NCBI RefSeq assembly: GCF_964656455.1
Contig: NC_135717.1
Location: 372,001-436,000 of the forward strand
Direction: 5' to 3'
Source of the DNA: Halichoerus grypus
Taxonomy: Eukaryota > Chordata > Mammalia > Carnivora > Phocidae
Length of the DNA: 64,000 nucleotides
Notes under the pieces: generated by a model
The model's database searches: none
What the model saw: the letters and a program-made list of their open reading frames with translations, nothing else
What the model was told of the DNA's origin: nothing
Position numbers and translations under genes: made by a program
In this document: positions 37,440-51,009 of the stretch, in pieces
Numbering within the stretch: position 1 is the stretch's first letter
Layout of the letters: each line of letters opens with the position of its first letter

Positions 37440-37840
37440 GAACGCCAGAGGACGGGTGACACGACAGTGGAATATCAACACTTCAGCCTTAAAGACAGAG
37501 GGAACCGGACCCCTGCCCCACGGGGACGAGCCCCAAGGACACGAGCCAGACACGGAAGGACGCGCACAGGGACCCCACTCACACGAGGTCCCAGAATCGT
37601 CAGACTCACGGACACAGAGGGTAGACGGCAGGGCTGGGGCTGGGGGAGCAGGGGGGGGTCCGTGTGTCACGGGGACAGGGTCTCCATGTGCAGGATGGAA
37701 CATTCCGGAGCCGGACGGGGGGACGGTTGCACAGCAGCATGGATGTGCTCGGTGCCCCTCAACTGGACACTTAGAAATGGTTAAAGTGGTAAATTTCTGT
37801 GTTGTACCTGTTTTACCACAATAAAAGAATTATGGAAAAC
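37440..37840 (+). repeat. Decayed L1 3' tail, GC-enriched
   Basis: The end follows the L1 3' UTR ending (cttagaaatggttaaagtgg, then gttttaccacaataaaag). Upstream it shares long stretches with the copy at 14690-15160, including the region acacagagggtagacggc and gtgtgtcacggggacagg. The copy is unusually GC- and CpG-rich for an L1 tail. Confidence 0.65.
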
Positions 37841-38879
37841 AAAAAACAAAAAATTTTAAAACTTCCACGTGACAAAAAAATTTCATAGACAAACAGAAAA
37901 ATCCAATCACAAATTAGGAAACATACGCACTATACATCCAATCATCAAAGGCCTGATTTTGTCAGTTTACCAATAACTCAGGCAAGCCAATCGAGAAAAC
38001 AACGAGAACAGGATAAATCGGGTGATTTGCAGAGAACTCAACACAGAAACCAAGTAACCGGTGGACAGAAGCGCAAATCCTTCACCCTGAAGGATGCCCT
38101 GCTCAGGGGCCACATGGGGCCCCTGGTACAAAGACTCTCGATTTCAGGACGGCAGAGCGTGGAAGGGCAAGCAGGGGCCTCCCCAGCCCGGGGTCCAGGC
38201 CTGGCAACGGCCCTGACCCTGAGCTGCCATTTCCCAGCAGACAGCCTGGGTGAGGGGAAGGGCAGGCACTGCACCCAGCTCGGGGCCAGCGGAAGGTGGG
38301 ACCGCCTCTCCCAACGCACCTTCCAAAATGCGGAGGTGGGACCCTTTAACCCCAGGGCACTGACGCCTGAAAGGAATAAGGCAGGGCTGTGGGAGCCAAC
38401 ATGACACCACTGCGGGAAGAACGCCCCTGGAAGTGTACGCAGGGGGACGACCGCACGGGCCCGCCTGGGTGCTCGTCTGTCCCTCTCGGCACTTAAGAAA
38501 ACAACGGCTTCCCACTGAGCCCATGGACAGCCCAAATTCAGCATCTGCCATGGCACGTCCTTCCTTCACCCACACTGTTCCCACCACTCCAATGCCCTCC
38601 CAACTCTCTTCTGCCCGCCCTTGAAGACCTGGCTCAAAGGTCGCTGGTTGTGGTAAACGAGCACCTCGAAAGAACGGGGAGGATGGGGTCCGTTCCTCCT
38701 CTGTGACCCCATGTGTTGAACAGATGGCCATGGGACAGCCACATCCCAGAGAAGGACTGTTCACTCTTCAAGTATCCGTCCCCACTGGGAGGAGCTCTCG
38801 ACGGGAGAAGGACACAGCTGTGTCTCGGGGTCCTGACAGCCGCACGGACACGCACCACACAGAGCCTCACCAGCGCTTA

Positions 38880-38990
38880 CCAGGTTTTGGTTTGGTCACA
38901 AGCTGTGGGACCCTGGGCAAGCAACTTGGCCCCCGCCTCATCATTTACTCCCACAGCGTGGCTGTGCGGGTCGGGAGGGACCCAGAGCTG
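38880..38990 (-). repeat. MIR-like fragment, antisense
   Basis: The words agctgtgggaccctgggcaa and 'gcaacttggcccccgcctca' resemble the antisense MIR core 'gtgtgaccttgggcaagtta'. Confidence 0.45.
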
Positions 38991-39094
38991 CCAGCCGGGT
39001 GCTGGGTTCTGATGCAGAGCACAGCATTACCTACAATTACGCTGCAGATGCCCTTGGTTTTCTCACTTTTCGGGAACCTGGGGCACGTGCAGGG

Positions 39095-39190
39095 CTCTAC
39101 CTCAGGAAGACTGGTGTGCCTCAAGGAACCCATGTGACCTTGGGCCAATTTTCCTGCCTGACAAATGGGAGCAGGGATGCTGGCCAGGAC
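39095..39190 (-). repeat. MIR-like fragment, antisense
   Basis: The words catgtgaccttgggccaatt and 'tgcctgacaaatgggagc' resemble the antisense MIR core. Confidence 0.45.
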
Positions 39191-40599
39191 CCCTGGAGTC
39201 CCCATGGAGATGGGGACAAGTGTGGGTAATCACAATCCTCCTCCCAGGCCACCTGCTCTTCACCCTGGCCTCTTCCTACAACCCCCTGACCCCAGCCAGC
39301 TGGCAGGAAAGTCACCTAACTTTAGTGACCATGGCTCAAGAATGGGGCAGAGCCAGGACCCGAGGCACCCACCAGATCTGAAAGCCACTGGGGCCGTGTT
39401 GCGGGTAGAGGTGCAGTGGGCCAGCTCACCACCAGGGGGCATCTTTCAGCGCATCCTCCCAGGACTCGGTTCTGAATGAATGCCCTCACTCCCTGCCCCT
39501 GAGCAACAGGGCAGCCGGGCCGTCCCACCCCCTCCCTGGGCCTCGTGCCCCTGCCCATATAATGGGCACTGGAAGCAGGAGGACTTTGGGCAGCCCAAAT
39601 CAACTGTCTACAGAGCCTGTGGGGTGGCATCAACAGGTGAGGGCATTAGGTGTAGGAAAATGGGGAATGGTTGGGTCTGCGGCATCCTGGAGATGGCACA
39701 CCTCCAAATTCTAGAAGTTTTAAAGCATTATGGCACCAAACCACCAAGACCACAGACAGGCAAAATCCACAGCAAGCTGCTAGAGGTTCACACCGGACAA
39801 CAGAGCCCCGAGGTTCTCCTCCCGATCCCATAATCAGATGGGCCGAGCTCTGCGACCCGGGCCCCCAGTAACACAAGCCCTGGCCGCCCTTCCTAGCTAA
39901 GTCTCCACAGAGAACCGAAACAGTGCCTTATTCGACCTCCAGGACCACGCGACTTTCCGTCAGCTGGACTGAGTCTGGGCACTCTTTAAAAGATTGTCCC
40001 CTTCCCTGGGAGGTTATGGAGCTGGGTGGCGCCATCATGCGGGAGGCAGGTCAGCCCGGTGCAGCCCTGTCTTCGCTTCTCCCAGTCCTCGCTGGGGGGC
40101 TTTAAGCAGCCTGCTTACCCTCTCTGCGCTTCCATGCCTCATATCAGCCCAGTGTCATCAGCAACAAAGCCAGTCAGCCTTGTTCTAACAAGACGGTGCC
40201 CATGAGGCCTGAGGTCCAGGGACCACCTCAGAACATGTCATGTGATGCAAGCTCCAGATTCCAGCTTCCCACGGAATACGGTTCCCATGGCTCAGAAGTT
40301 GTTATCCTCAAGGTCTCTGCCCAGAGCAGGTGGCTCTATGCAAGATGAAGACTAAATTCGTTGCCTGTGTGAGCCATTAAGCTCCTACTAAGATGAGGCC
40401 CTGCATTCTCCAAGATGCTAATTTTGTGTCTTCGTGTTGCCTGAAAGAGAAGCAGCAACCCTGAAGTCAGAGCCAGGTGGGAGGGACGGGGCCGAGGCCG
40501 CTGGAGAAGCAAAAGCTGCCTGTGAATCCAGCAGACAGCGTGTTTTTCCCATCACCTGGGGACCCCAGCCAATCTGTGGGAAAACAGGCTGCTGGGGAT

Positions 40600-40770
40600 G
40601 TGCGGGCGGGAGGCAGAGACAGTGGCAGATAACAGGAGACAGCTGCTTGGGCCGGCGCTGCGGCCCTCCAGCCAGAGGCCCATTTTAATTAGAGCTGCAG
40701 AGAGCGGGGCCGCTGCCAGGAAGACCGCCCCAGAGTGAGATGTTCTCGCCCACCCGTCTGGTAGCTCCAA
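40600..40770. promoter_or_regulatory. Candidate intronic regulatory block
   Basis: This unique block holds AGATAA (GATA-type) at 40627-40632, the E-box CAGCTG at 40640-40645, and TTAATTA (homeodomain core) at 40685-40691. Spacing within 70 bp is compact. The call rests on motif clustering and lack of a repeat signature only. Confidence 0.28.
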
Positions 40771-41654
40771 TAACGAGGCCCCAGCTGAGGGCCCAAAGCA
40801 CAGAGCTGCCTGGACTGCCCGTACCACATGCACACGGTGCCTCCTCATTACCGCGCTTCTGGACTCCCAGGGGCATGGCGATGCTCGTCCCCGGGCACCC
40901 TAATCGGAGCAAGCCAAGAAGGGACCTGACTGAACCCAGGGGCTCCCCCCTCCCTCCTTCAGTCTGGGATGCACCCTTGGGGCAAGGCCAGGATTCTCGG
41001 CACAGCCCAGGGCTCTGGAGCACCCTGCCGGCTGCCTTCTGAGGCTCTTTGTGTCCCTGAGCAGAGAGTAACTGCTCCCAGCATCCCCAGGAAGGACAGA
41101 AGATCTGCATTTGCTCACAGTAGCTGACACCAAGCAAGGAGTCTGCACCCGCCACTTGGACCCTCACCTGGAGTAACTCAGCACAGCAGAGGGGCTATGG
41201 AGGGGTATGAAGACACCTGCTCCAGCCCCAGCTAGGACACCTGCTGCATGGCCCAGAGCAAGTGGCAAGGGGCCAGCCCAGGGCATGAGGAGCTCTAGCC
41301 CCAGCTAGGACTCCTACTGTGACCTGGAGCAAGGGACAGTGGGGAAGGGACTTCCCCTCACTGGGCCTTGAAACCCTCCTCTGTACACTGATGTTGGGGC
41401 ATGAGCTGGCCTCCTACATTCCTTCCTGCTGTGTCCTGAGGCCCAGAGCAGCCAGCTTACCTTCCTCAGGCTCAGGATGGAGCAGAGAATGACCTTGTGG
41501 AGTGGCCTCAGACTAAACACTGAGAAGGAGTGAGGCCTGGCTGTGGGGCTCATGTGGATGTCTGGGCCAGCATCAGAGGGGCAAAGCAGTGTCCAGGGAG
41601 AAGCCCACTGACTCAGCCTGCCCTCCACACCACAAAAGGGCTATCAGAAAGAGG

Positions 41655-42295
41655 ATGATGATGATGACTATGATGGTGAGGAGGGGAAGGAGGATGGTGG
41701 TGGTGATGATGGTGATGGTGATAATGAAGGTGATGATGGTGATGGTGGTGATGGTGATGATGATGTTCATGATGATGGTGGTGATGATGGTGTTGATGAG
41801 GACAGTGATGATGGGGATGATGATGGTTTTGATGAGGATAGGGATGAGGATGGGGATGGGGATGGTGGTGATGGTGGTGATGATGGGGATGATGATGTTC
41901 ATAATGATGGTGGTGATGATGGTGTTGATGAGGACAGTGATGATGGGGATGATGGTTTTGATGAGGATGGGGATGAGGATGAGGATGGGGATGGTGATGG
42001 TGGTGATGGTGGTGATGATGTGGATGATGATGGTTTTGATGAGGATGGGGATGAGAATGATGATGGTGATGATGATGTTCATAATGATGGTGGTGATGAT
42101 GGGGATGATGATGGTTTTGATGAGGATGGGGATAAGGATGGGGATGGTGATGGTGGTGATGATGGGGATGATGATGTTCATAATGATGGTGGTGATGATG
42201 GGGATGATGATGGTGTTGATGAGGATGGGGATGATGGGGATGATAGTGATGGTGGTGATGATGGTGATGATGATGGGGATGGGGACGGTAGGGAT
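41655..42295 (+). repeat. GAT-based composite minisatellite, about 0.64 kb
   Basis: The array is built of GAT, GGT, GGG and GAG triplets, with a distinctive tgatgttcat box starting at 41761, 41893, 42073 and 42172. The spacings between boxes (132, 180 and 99 bp) are all multiples of three, so frames stay open on both strands (Met/Val, Asp/Gly, His/Pro and Ile/Thr polymers). These are artifacts. The array is independent of the one at 6713 but of the same composition. Confidence 0.92.
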
Positions 42296-42349
42296 TTGGA
42301 TAATGATACACCCATAAACATTACTACATTTCACCTTCCCTGTGACCCT

Positions 42350-42432
42350 CAAAGTAGGTTTTATTACTCTCATTTGACACTTGAGGAAACTGAGTCCCAA
42401 AGAATGTCATTACGCAACTTAATGACATGATT
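42350..42432 (+). repeat. MIR fragment
   Basis: The words 'ctcatttgacacttgagg' and aaactgagtcccaaagaatg match the MIR core. It directly follows the GAT-based array. Confidence 0.6.
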
Positions 42433-42479
42433 CAACAGTCTCCTTCCAAAAAATATTTTAACACACATTCAATTCTGTA

Positions 42480-42650
42480 GCATGCGTGTGTGTGAGTGTG
42501 CATTTGTGTGGACAGGCAAGTATGCGTGTGAATGTGTGCACGTATATACACTGTGTATATGTATGAGTGTACGTGTGTGTATACGTGGATGTGTACACAT
42601 ATGCTTGTGTGTCTGTGTCAGTTCGGATGTGTATGTGTTTCTATGTTTAA
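42480..42650 (+). repeat. Imperfect TG microsatellite
   Basis: About 170 bp of GTGTGT words interrupted by ATA, CGT and AGT steps (for example gcgtgtgtgtgagtgtgcat). Confidence 0.85.
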
Positions 42651-44049
42651 TGCATCTCTGGCCTGACACAAAGTGTTCAGGGGTCTCCTGGTCCTCCCTG
42701 TTGCTCCCCAGACCCGGCAAGCCAGAGCCCACTCCCTGCAGTCCCAGTTCATTCCAGGACACCTGGGGCCCCCCCGACGACCCAGTCTGGATCACCCGCT
42801 CTCCCGTGTTCCCTCCTCCTGTAGGTGCATGTGACCTGTTGTTACAGGAGTGGGGGAGGCCGAGCACAGGCTTTGGAGCCCCAGGGACTCCTGTTGGAAC
42901 CCTGTCTCTGCTATGACATGGGGTATGACCTCCGGCAGAAGACAGACCTCGTTACATACAGAGGAGGAAACAGAGGCCAGAAGAGCCTCCAGGAACCACC
43001 AGCTGGGAGTGCCGCCGTCCTAGGAGAGAGAACGCTGCAGTGTGGCCGGTGAGTGGCCCTCCCCCACAGCTACGTTGCACTACCTTCTGAACAAAGGAGC
43101 TTAAACAAAGCCCTCATCTCTTGACTCACTGAAGCACCACCACACAAACTGAAGGAGAGGTGCCGTCATAATCTGACAAGGGCAGGACCACTCCGCCTGT
43201 GACCACGGGGTCACCTGTCTCACATCTGAGTTTAACAGGAGGGGCTTTGAGCACAAAGGCACTCACCCCACAAGTGGATTTGCTTGCAGAGGAGTGTTGT
43301 TTCCTCCACCCACGCGGGAGGCAGCTCTGAGGTGGGGCGTGCCAGGCGCTCTGCGAACCTGGAAAGAATGTGCCCCAAACCACAGCTCGGGCTGCTGGGC
43401 CCAGCTTCGAGTAGATTGGAAAAAGCAAAGAATTTGGATGCCGTGCAGGGGACATCAAGTGAAAGGTCAAGAGACATTGTCTCAGGCCCGCTCCGGAGCC
43501 CACTTCCTGAACCATCCGCCTGTTTCTTTAGAGGCCGTAGCCAGAAAAAGGATCCCCTCAGGGTTTCAATATGGAAAGTGAGTTTTCCTGCAGCAAACCC
43601 CCCACATGAAAGCCCTCTTCCCAAGCCAGCCTCACCAAGAGGAATTTTCAATCCGACCATCTGCTTCCTGCACTTCTCGTCCACCTGGCTCCTGGATCCA
43701 GAAAAGTCCGAGGAGGTGGGAACCATGTGATTCTGGAAACTTGGGGCCAAGAGCCCAGGACCCCAGCACAAACACTTCCTGGACACACGCAGCTGGGACG
43801 GCCAGAGATAGTGCTCAGATCAACTGGCCCTCAGGCCACACCGGCCTTACACCAGCCGGTGCTGGGAGCCGGGAGGGGCCAGGAAAGGATGTGAAGGACG
43901 TGGCTCAAACACGGCTGCCATGGAGGGGGCACGTGGGCCCCACGGAAGGGGAGGCTCGAAGCTCAGTGGGGCTGGAGGGGAAGCAGAGTCTGGTGGCTCC
44001 TCAGAAAGTCACATGTGGAGGGATGAGTGCCCCGAAGGCCACTCCCAGG

Positions 44050-44240
44050 TGTGCACCCCAAAGGCTCCAACACCCATGTTCACGGGAATGTTTGGCACAA
44101 CCACCAAAAGGCGGGAGCAGCCCAAGTGTCCCTTGACCAGTAAGTGGACAAACGTGTGGTGGCGCACCCCCACAATGGGAGACCCCCCACCCTCAAACAG
44201 GAAGGCGGCCTGTCACAACACGGGGGCACCCTGAGGGCGC
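44050..44240 (+). repeat. L1-type 3' tail fragment
   Basis: The words acccatgttcacgggaatgt, agcagcccaagtgtcccttg and accagtaagtggacaaacgt follow the L1 tail ('attcacaatagccaaaaggtgg ... caacccaagtgtccatcaac'). It is GC-enriched. Confidence 0.55.
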
Positions 44241-47009
44241 CGCACGCAGGGCCGTAAGCCGCACACGGGAGGACAGGTGGGTGCTGCTGACGAGGCAGAA
44301 CCTCAACCTCGCGGGAGCCCGTTCCCAGTCTCCCGGTGGCCGGGCCAGGCCCGTGGTTCTGGCCCGCACACATCTGAGGCAGCGGCGACACAGGACAGCT
44401 CCAGACCACGGCCCGAGGAGCCTCTCACTTGCTCGGCGGACCTGGGCCGCGTCCATCAGAACTCAGGCTCTGAAGAAGGGCACGGCTGCTGAGCCTGATG
44501 ATGCCGCGGTTACGACGCTTGGTTAGCCTGCCCTGTGGCTCCAGCAACAGCAAGGGAAGCCTTGGGGATATGAGTCCCGGGAGCGTCCTGAGATTCTGTG
44601 CCCCGGAACACCAGCAAGGCACGGTGTCTGGAGCAGGCTGGTGCTGCGCTTGCATCTGGGAGTACGTGAGCAAGAAGAAGTTCACGGGGACCATCGCCAT
44701 AAATAAGAATAATGAGCCTACATGCTCACGCCGAGTTCTGCTCCCATGGCTGTCCCTGGAAGAGCTTCATGCAGACCAGACCAGGCGACGGAGGCCCGGA
44801 GAACAAAACTCGTCTTCCAAGTGAGTAGCCAGCTTTTGGGAGACTGAGGCCCAAATCACTGTGCCCCAGAACTCCCTCCCTGCACTCAAGGTTGGGCCTG
44901 ACCCAGGTGAGCAACCCACCTGCCGGCCAGCAGGAACAAACCCAGGATCTGCCGCGTACAGGTACATATTCCAGGCTGGCTCCGAGATCAAAGTCCCCCC
45001 TGCGCCGCCCGGGCGGCCGTGTGCTCTTGTCCACTAGAGGAGCACCTCCTCCCCCAAGCAGGCACCAAAGTGCGAGTGAGCAGGACCCAATGGACCCAGG
45101 CACCGTCCACAGCCATCCATTCCCTGATGACCAAAACCCGGTGAAGAACGGAGAGAGGTCTGTGTGGCCGCTGCGGGGAGTATCTGACCTCCTGCCTGAG
45201 AGTGGGGAGTCTGTCCACAGAAAGGGAACTGCAGAGGGACCCAGGGACAAGCCAGGGTCCTGGGGCCACCTCCATACAGCTCACCTTTCACTCTGGACCC
45301 CTGGCACCTTTTGACTTTCGATCCATGTGAATGCACCACCTAGTCAAAAACCAGGTCTAAATTTGGACTGAGTTTTTGATGTTTACATTCAAGTTAATAA
45401 AGATACAACTCTTGAGTCATCTGGGCCCACCTGGTGACAGAGACCCTAACTGCCAGGTGGACACCTCCATTAGGAGGGCTGAGAACAGTGGAAGCGTGTG
45501 GTCTCCCAGTTCTGGAGCCCAGAAGTCCAGAATCAGCACCAGCAGGTGGAAATCGAGGTGCAAGAGGGCCCCATGCCCTCAGAGGCTCCAGGGAAGGACC
45601 CCTCCAGCCACTCTCACCTCTAGGGGTGGCTGGTGGCCTCTGGCCTGAGGTCACCTTGCTCTGTCTCTGCCTCTGTGGTCACAGGGCTTCTCCTCTTCTG
45701 AGCAACCTCCCTGTGCCCCCCTCCTGCAAGGACCCGACACTGCATTTAGGGCCTCCTGAGGGTGAATCCTGAGCGTCTCTGCATGGCAAGACCCTCCTGG
45801 GGTGCAGGCGCTGCAGGGGGGCCCACACAGAGAACTGGCCTCCCCTCCCTGCCTGTCGTGCCCCCGTGTGCTTCCATGGGGTGGGCACCTCCTGGAACGC
45901 GGCTCCAGCCACACTCCGCCACGGAGACTCCAGAAGCGCCCCAGCCGTGGGTGAGGCCCCAGAGCGCCAGGCCTCTGGACGCGCCTGCAGCCTTCCCAGG
46001 GGACCCACATGTGCGATGTCGCCAGTGGCCCTCAGAGGTGCATCACACCTGTCGAGACCTCCCGCCGCGTCTCTCTGGTGCAGCTACTCTGCAGTGGGGC
46101 CCATCCTGCGTAGACACTGCACGGTCCAGAAACCATAAGCCTCCTGGCAACGCTGACAAAGCAGGGGGCGGACAGACCCGGAGCCACCGCACGGGGCAGA
46201 GCTCTGCACACGCGCACCATCCTGGGACGCTCAGGTGAAAGGGCCCGCCGGTGTCACAGAACGAGGCTGCAGGGGGGACTTTCTCTTCTTGTTCCATGGA
46301 TTTGCGTGTCGTTTGGGTTCTGCAGAGCACAGTCATTAAAACGTGCTCAGTTATCTAGCCAGGAAACATAACTCGCCAAAAGTGAGAAAAAAGAGAGAAA
46401 AACTAAAACCCTATACACCCTTTCATCCACATCAAGGAATTTAACTTGAAGGAAGAAACAAACAAGTACCAAAGGTGAGCGCACAGGACAGCCATGGTCG
46501 TTGAGAAAACGCAAGCAGCCCTGGGAGGGAAGTAAGGGTTTTAAAGCAACTCTACAGAAACAGATACTACAAACCACTACAAACCCTTCCTGACAGATGG
46601 ACGTTCACAACCTCGTGAGTGGGACAAGCCGTGGAGGATGTGATCCCACGCTGTGACACGGAATTAGCATACACGCATAAATCCACAAGCACCGCCCCAG
46701 AACAGTCCCAGGGATTTTCTCCAGGAGTCGGATTTTCCCAATTATTCGTAGGATCTCCATTCCGAACGCATGGCCCCCGAGGCCCTCACCGATGTTGGGT
46801 GCCCCCCTGGAAAGACCCCACCCTGCAGTCATTCCTGGTGCCCGCCGGGGCCGCGTGACTTGGCATCAAGGCTCATGGGTGTCTGCGGATGACAAGGGCA
46901 CATGGAAGCCTCAGATCCTGACCTGGGCACACAGGCGTCCCCTGCGACCGGCGGCCAGCAAGGCCGGGGAGGGGTGTCGATCCTGGCCCCATCCCCTCCC
47001 AGGTTCCTA

Positions 47010-47951
<942 letters not shown>

Positions 47952-48110
47952 CTTCCTCACGTAGGACACGGCATCCTCCTCCGTGTACACCTCGGCACTC
48001 ACGCCCCCTCGGCGGCGGCGGGCTTTCACCACGGGGTTCGGTGGGGTCGGGGAGACCTCCTCATCATGTGAGTCTGACTTCTGCTGTGTCAGAATCTGTC
48101 TGTTTTCTTC
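47952..48110 (-). CDS. PRKAR1B: PRKAR1B coding exon 2: linker with pseudosubstrate
   Basis: This exon encodes residues 60-112 (159 nt, phase 0 at both ends), from [10 protein letters not shown] to SYVRK. It contains the inhibitory pseudosubstrate RRRRGGVS at residues 90-97. There Gly takes the place of a phosphorylatable Ser/Thr, so the subunit blocks the kinase active site without being phosphorylated. The RGGV form is specific to RI-beta. The acceptor is ctcccacag before 48110 and the donor is AGGAAG|gtgggc at 47952/47951. Compared with human RI-beta as I recall it, four residues (12 nt) are missing between QKS and DSHDEE, and the preceding AR is TQ. The deletion is in frame and lies in the flexible part of the linker. 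Confidence 0.96.
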
Positions 48111-51009
48111 CTGTGGGAGAAGACAGAGGGAGGTCTGAGAACAGCGGCTGGCGTGGTCTGTCCACCTGCGGGTGCAGCCGAGGGGCCCTGCCCAACCCTC
48201 CTCCCTCCGTGCCCGGCAGACCCCCAGCTTCAAGGGCACCTCCAAGTCCATGTCTTCCCACCCACCCAGCCCCGCAGAGCGCCTGCTCGGAGGGTTTCTG
48301 CCCGCCCTCACTGCGAGTGCAGGCATGGTGTCGGCCCCGGAAAACATCAGACACATTCGAAGGCCCTCATGGCCTCCAGTCTCGGGCATGACACGCGTCC
48401 CCTCGAGGCTGCCATGGCCACAGCCTGCCTGCACGTGTCCCCCAGCCGGCAGGGGCTCCTCCCAGCCCGAACGCGCTTCCCACGTCTCAAGACTCGCCCC
48501 CACCCCCCAAATACCACAGTGAGTGCAGAGCCCCCTCCCCTCGGGGCTCCCTCCCTCGCCCCTCCTCAGCTCCCGTCCTTGCTCGCCCAGAACCGCACGG
48601 TTTGCTGAGCTGCCTGCCAAGCCCTTTCCCACAGCAGCTGCGCCCGAACGTGCCCCACATCCTTGCCGTTTTCCCAGGTTTGGGCGTTTTTCATGTGGTT
48701 GATGTGTGCTGGGTTTGGACACACTGACTTTGAGAAAACAATGAGACCCGGACTGGGGAATGGCCGGCACAGCACTGGGGTCTCAGGCCCAGGGCGGACA
48801 CACAGATGCTCAGCTCCAGGGGTCCCACACAGACGACCCCCAGAGGCAAGTACCCAACCTGGAGCCAGAGCTACTGGCCAAGGGAGAGCAGAAGGAGGGA
48901 CACAGGGCTTCCTCCACCTTACTGCCCACCCCCAAGCGGTGTCCCTGGTGAACACGTCGATGCCGCCTCCAGCAAGAAGCCTTCCATCCACCATTCGTCT
49001 CTAAGTCCCGGAGTTCTCCCCACGCTGCTTCAACACGATGGGCCGCCAGAACCCACTACACGCTCAGCCATGACCCTCCCCACTCACAAGACGTGGCACC
49101 TCAGGCACTGGCTGGAAAGGAAGGGTGAATGAACGGAGTCAGGAGGGGGTTTGAGGCCCATGTCCTTGAGTTACATAGGATGTCGTGACCACAGCGCTCA
49201 GAGGCTGGGGGCTGATGTTGGGCCCTGGCCCGCGACACGCCCTCCAGAGCCCAGGCTTGGGGGTGCCGTCTCAGCAGCCCCCTTGGGAGGCTTGGGTGCA
49301 GCAAGAGGGTTTCCAGCGGGAAGGGCAGGGTTACGGGACGCCCACCCGAGGGGGTCAGAGCAGAGGAACTGAGACCCGCAAGGAAGCCCCGTCATGTCCG
49401 GGCCAGCACCGGGGCCGCTAGGAAAGGTGCCCAGCTGCAGACCCACACAGTGGCTGTGTTACACACAGAGGGAAGGGAAGAGCGCTGGGCACCTCGCTTT
49501 CTTGGGACCGTGGGCATCGCTGTCCTGCCACGGGCCATTTTCCATGCTTGCCAGCAAAGGGCCTAACTGGGCAGGATCCAGGAGATCTGAGGCCACTTGG
49601 GGAGGCGTCGGGCGGAAACGGGATGGCATCCCCTCCCCTCCCCCTCAGGATTCCAGGAAAACCTCTAATTTTCCGGAGCCCCCTTCCTGTCTCCTGTTCT
49701 CACGCTGATGAGCTGTCTGGGCTGCAGGATGGTCAAGGGCACGGGGTCAGAGGAGTCTTCACAACAGCAGTGTGGGAACAGCATTTCCAGAAAGCTCTGC
49801 AGCCAAAATCTGCACCAGAAACGCCTAACGCAGCTCCAGGGACTGTCCCTGTTCTGCCCCCAGGGCCAAGTGCTCCCTGGATCGTGAATGACGGTCACGA
49901 TCTACTTCTGACCATGTTTTTCCAGCACGAGGGGTGAAAGGCAGACTTGCGGCCTGAGAAGAGAAAATTCTAGGCCAGGGAGGGGTGGGATGACGGGAGA
50001 TTGTCTGGACCTCAGTTTCTGCTCCTGAGAGAAGCCCACATGCCTGGGACCCGGGACCGGCAGAAGCCCTCCCTCCACGCCCCACCCCCAGGCGTGCTGG
50101 CCGAGGACACAGCTGGGGCGGTTCGCCGAGTCAGCCTGACCCTGCGCACAGGCCCTGAATACCCCAGAGGAGGGGAGGCTGTGTCCCGGGCGGTGGCCAG
50201 ACTCCCAGTGGCTGCCCACGGTCAGCATTTCTAGGGCTCCCCCCAGGGAGACAGTCCCTCAACCCGTCCCGTCCAACCGAGTGGGCGCCATGGTATTGGA
50301 GATCTGTGGTGTCCAGGGCAGGGGTCGAGGGTGCCGGCCCCAGGCCGACCACAAGCCTCTCTCTCAGGGCTGCAGCCTCTCAGAGCAGAAGGCAGGCCCA
50401 GGGCCGTCATCCCCGTCTATGAGGCCAGGAGAGGATGAGGGCCACGTCCAGGGGCACTCGACCTTCAGTGGCAGGGTGAGGAGAGAAACGTGCAGTTTCA
50501 GTCACTTGTTGAGTACCTCACCCAGAGACTGCCACAGAGGAAAAGGCATAGTTCTGTCATGAAGATTTCCATCTCACAGGAGAGACAGGTGAAAAGTCAG
50601 GGCAATATAACAGCATGAGCCACAGAGGACTAGGTACAGGGCTGGGCAGGGCAGGGGGAAGAGTCAGGGAGGGCTTCCTGGAGGAGAGGCCTTCTGAGCC
50701 TGCCCAGATGAGCCGAGTGGAACCAGGGACACCTGCGGGCCCCTGTGAGCTCAGCCTCCGCACCTCCCCAGGCACCCTGTTCAGAAAGCGCCCTCTCCCC
50801 AACCTGTGCACCAGCTTGCACCATCTCTTTGCAAGGCCGCCTTCCCAGATGCCTATTTTATTCATCGTCAGAGTCACCTCTGCGTTTATCATCTGCTACC
50901 ATCTCTGATCTCTGTTTCATTACCTTCTGCCAGATCTTCATTATTCTCTGCATGCGTTTGCTTAGTCTGGCTCTGTCACTCAATTTCCGACTTCCCAGGC
51001 CACACACAC

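Noticed and set aside
41573..42400. 275-codon frame of Ile/Thr and matching Met/Val and His/Pro frames
   Set aside because: They are artifacts of the second GAT-type array.
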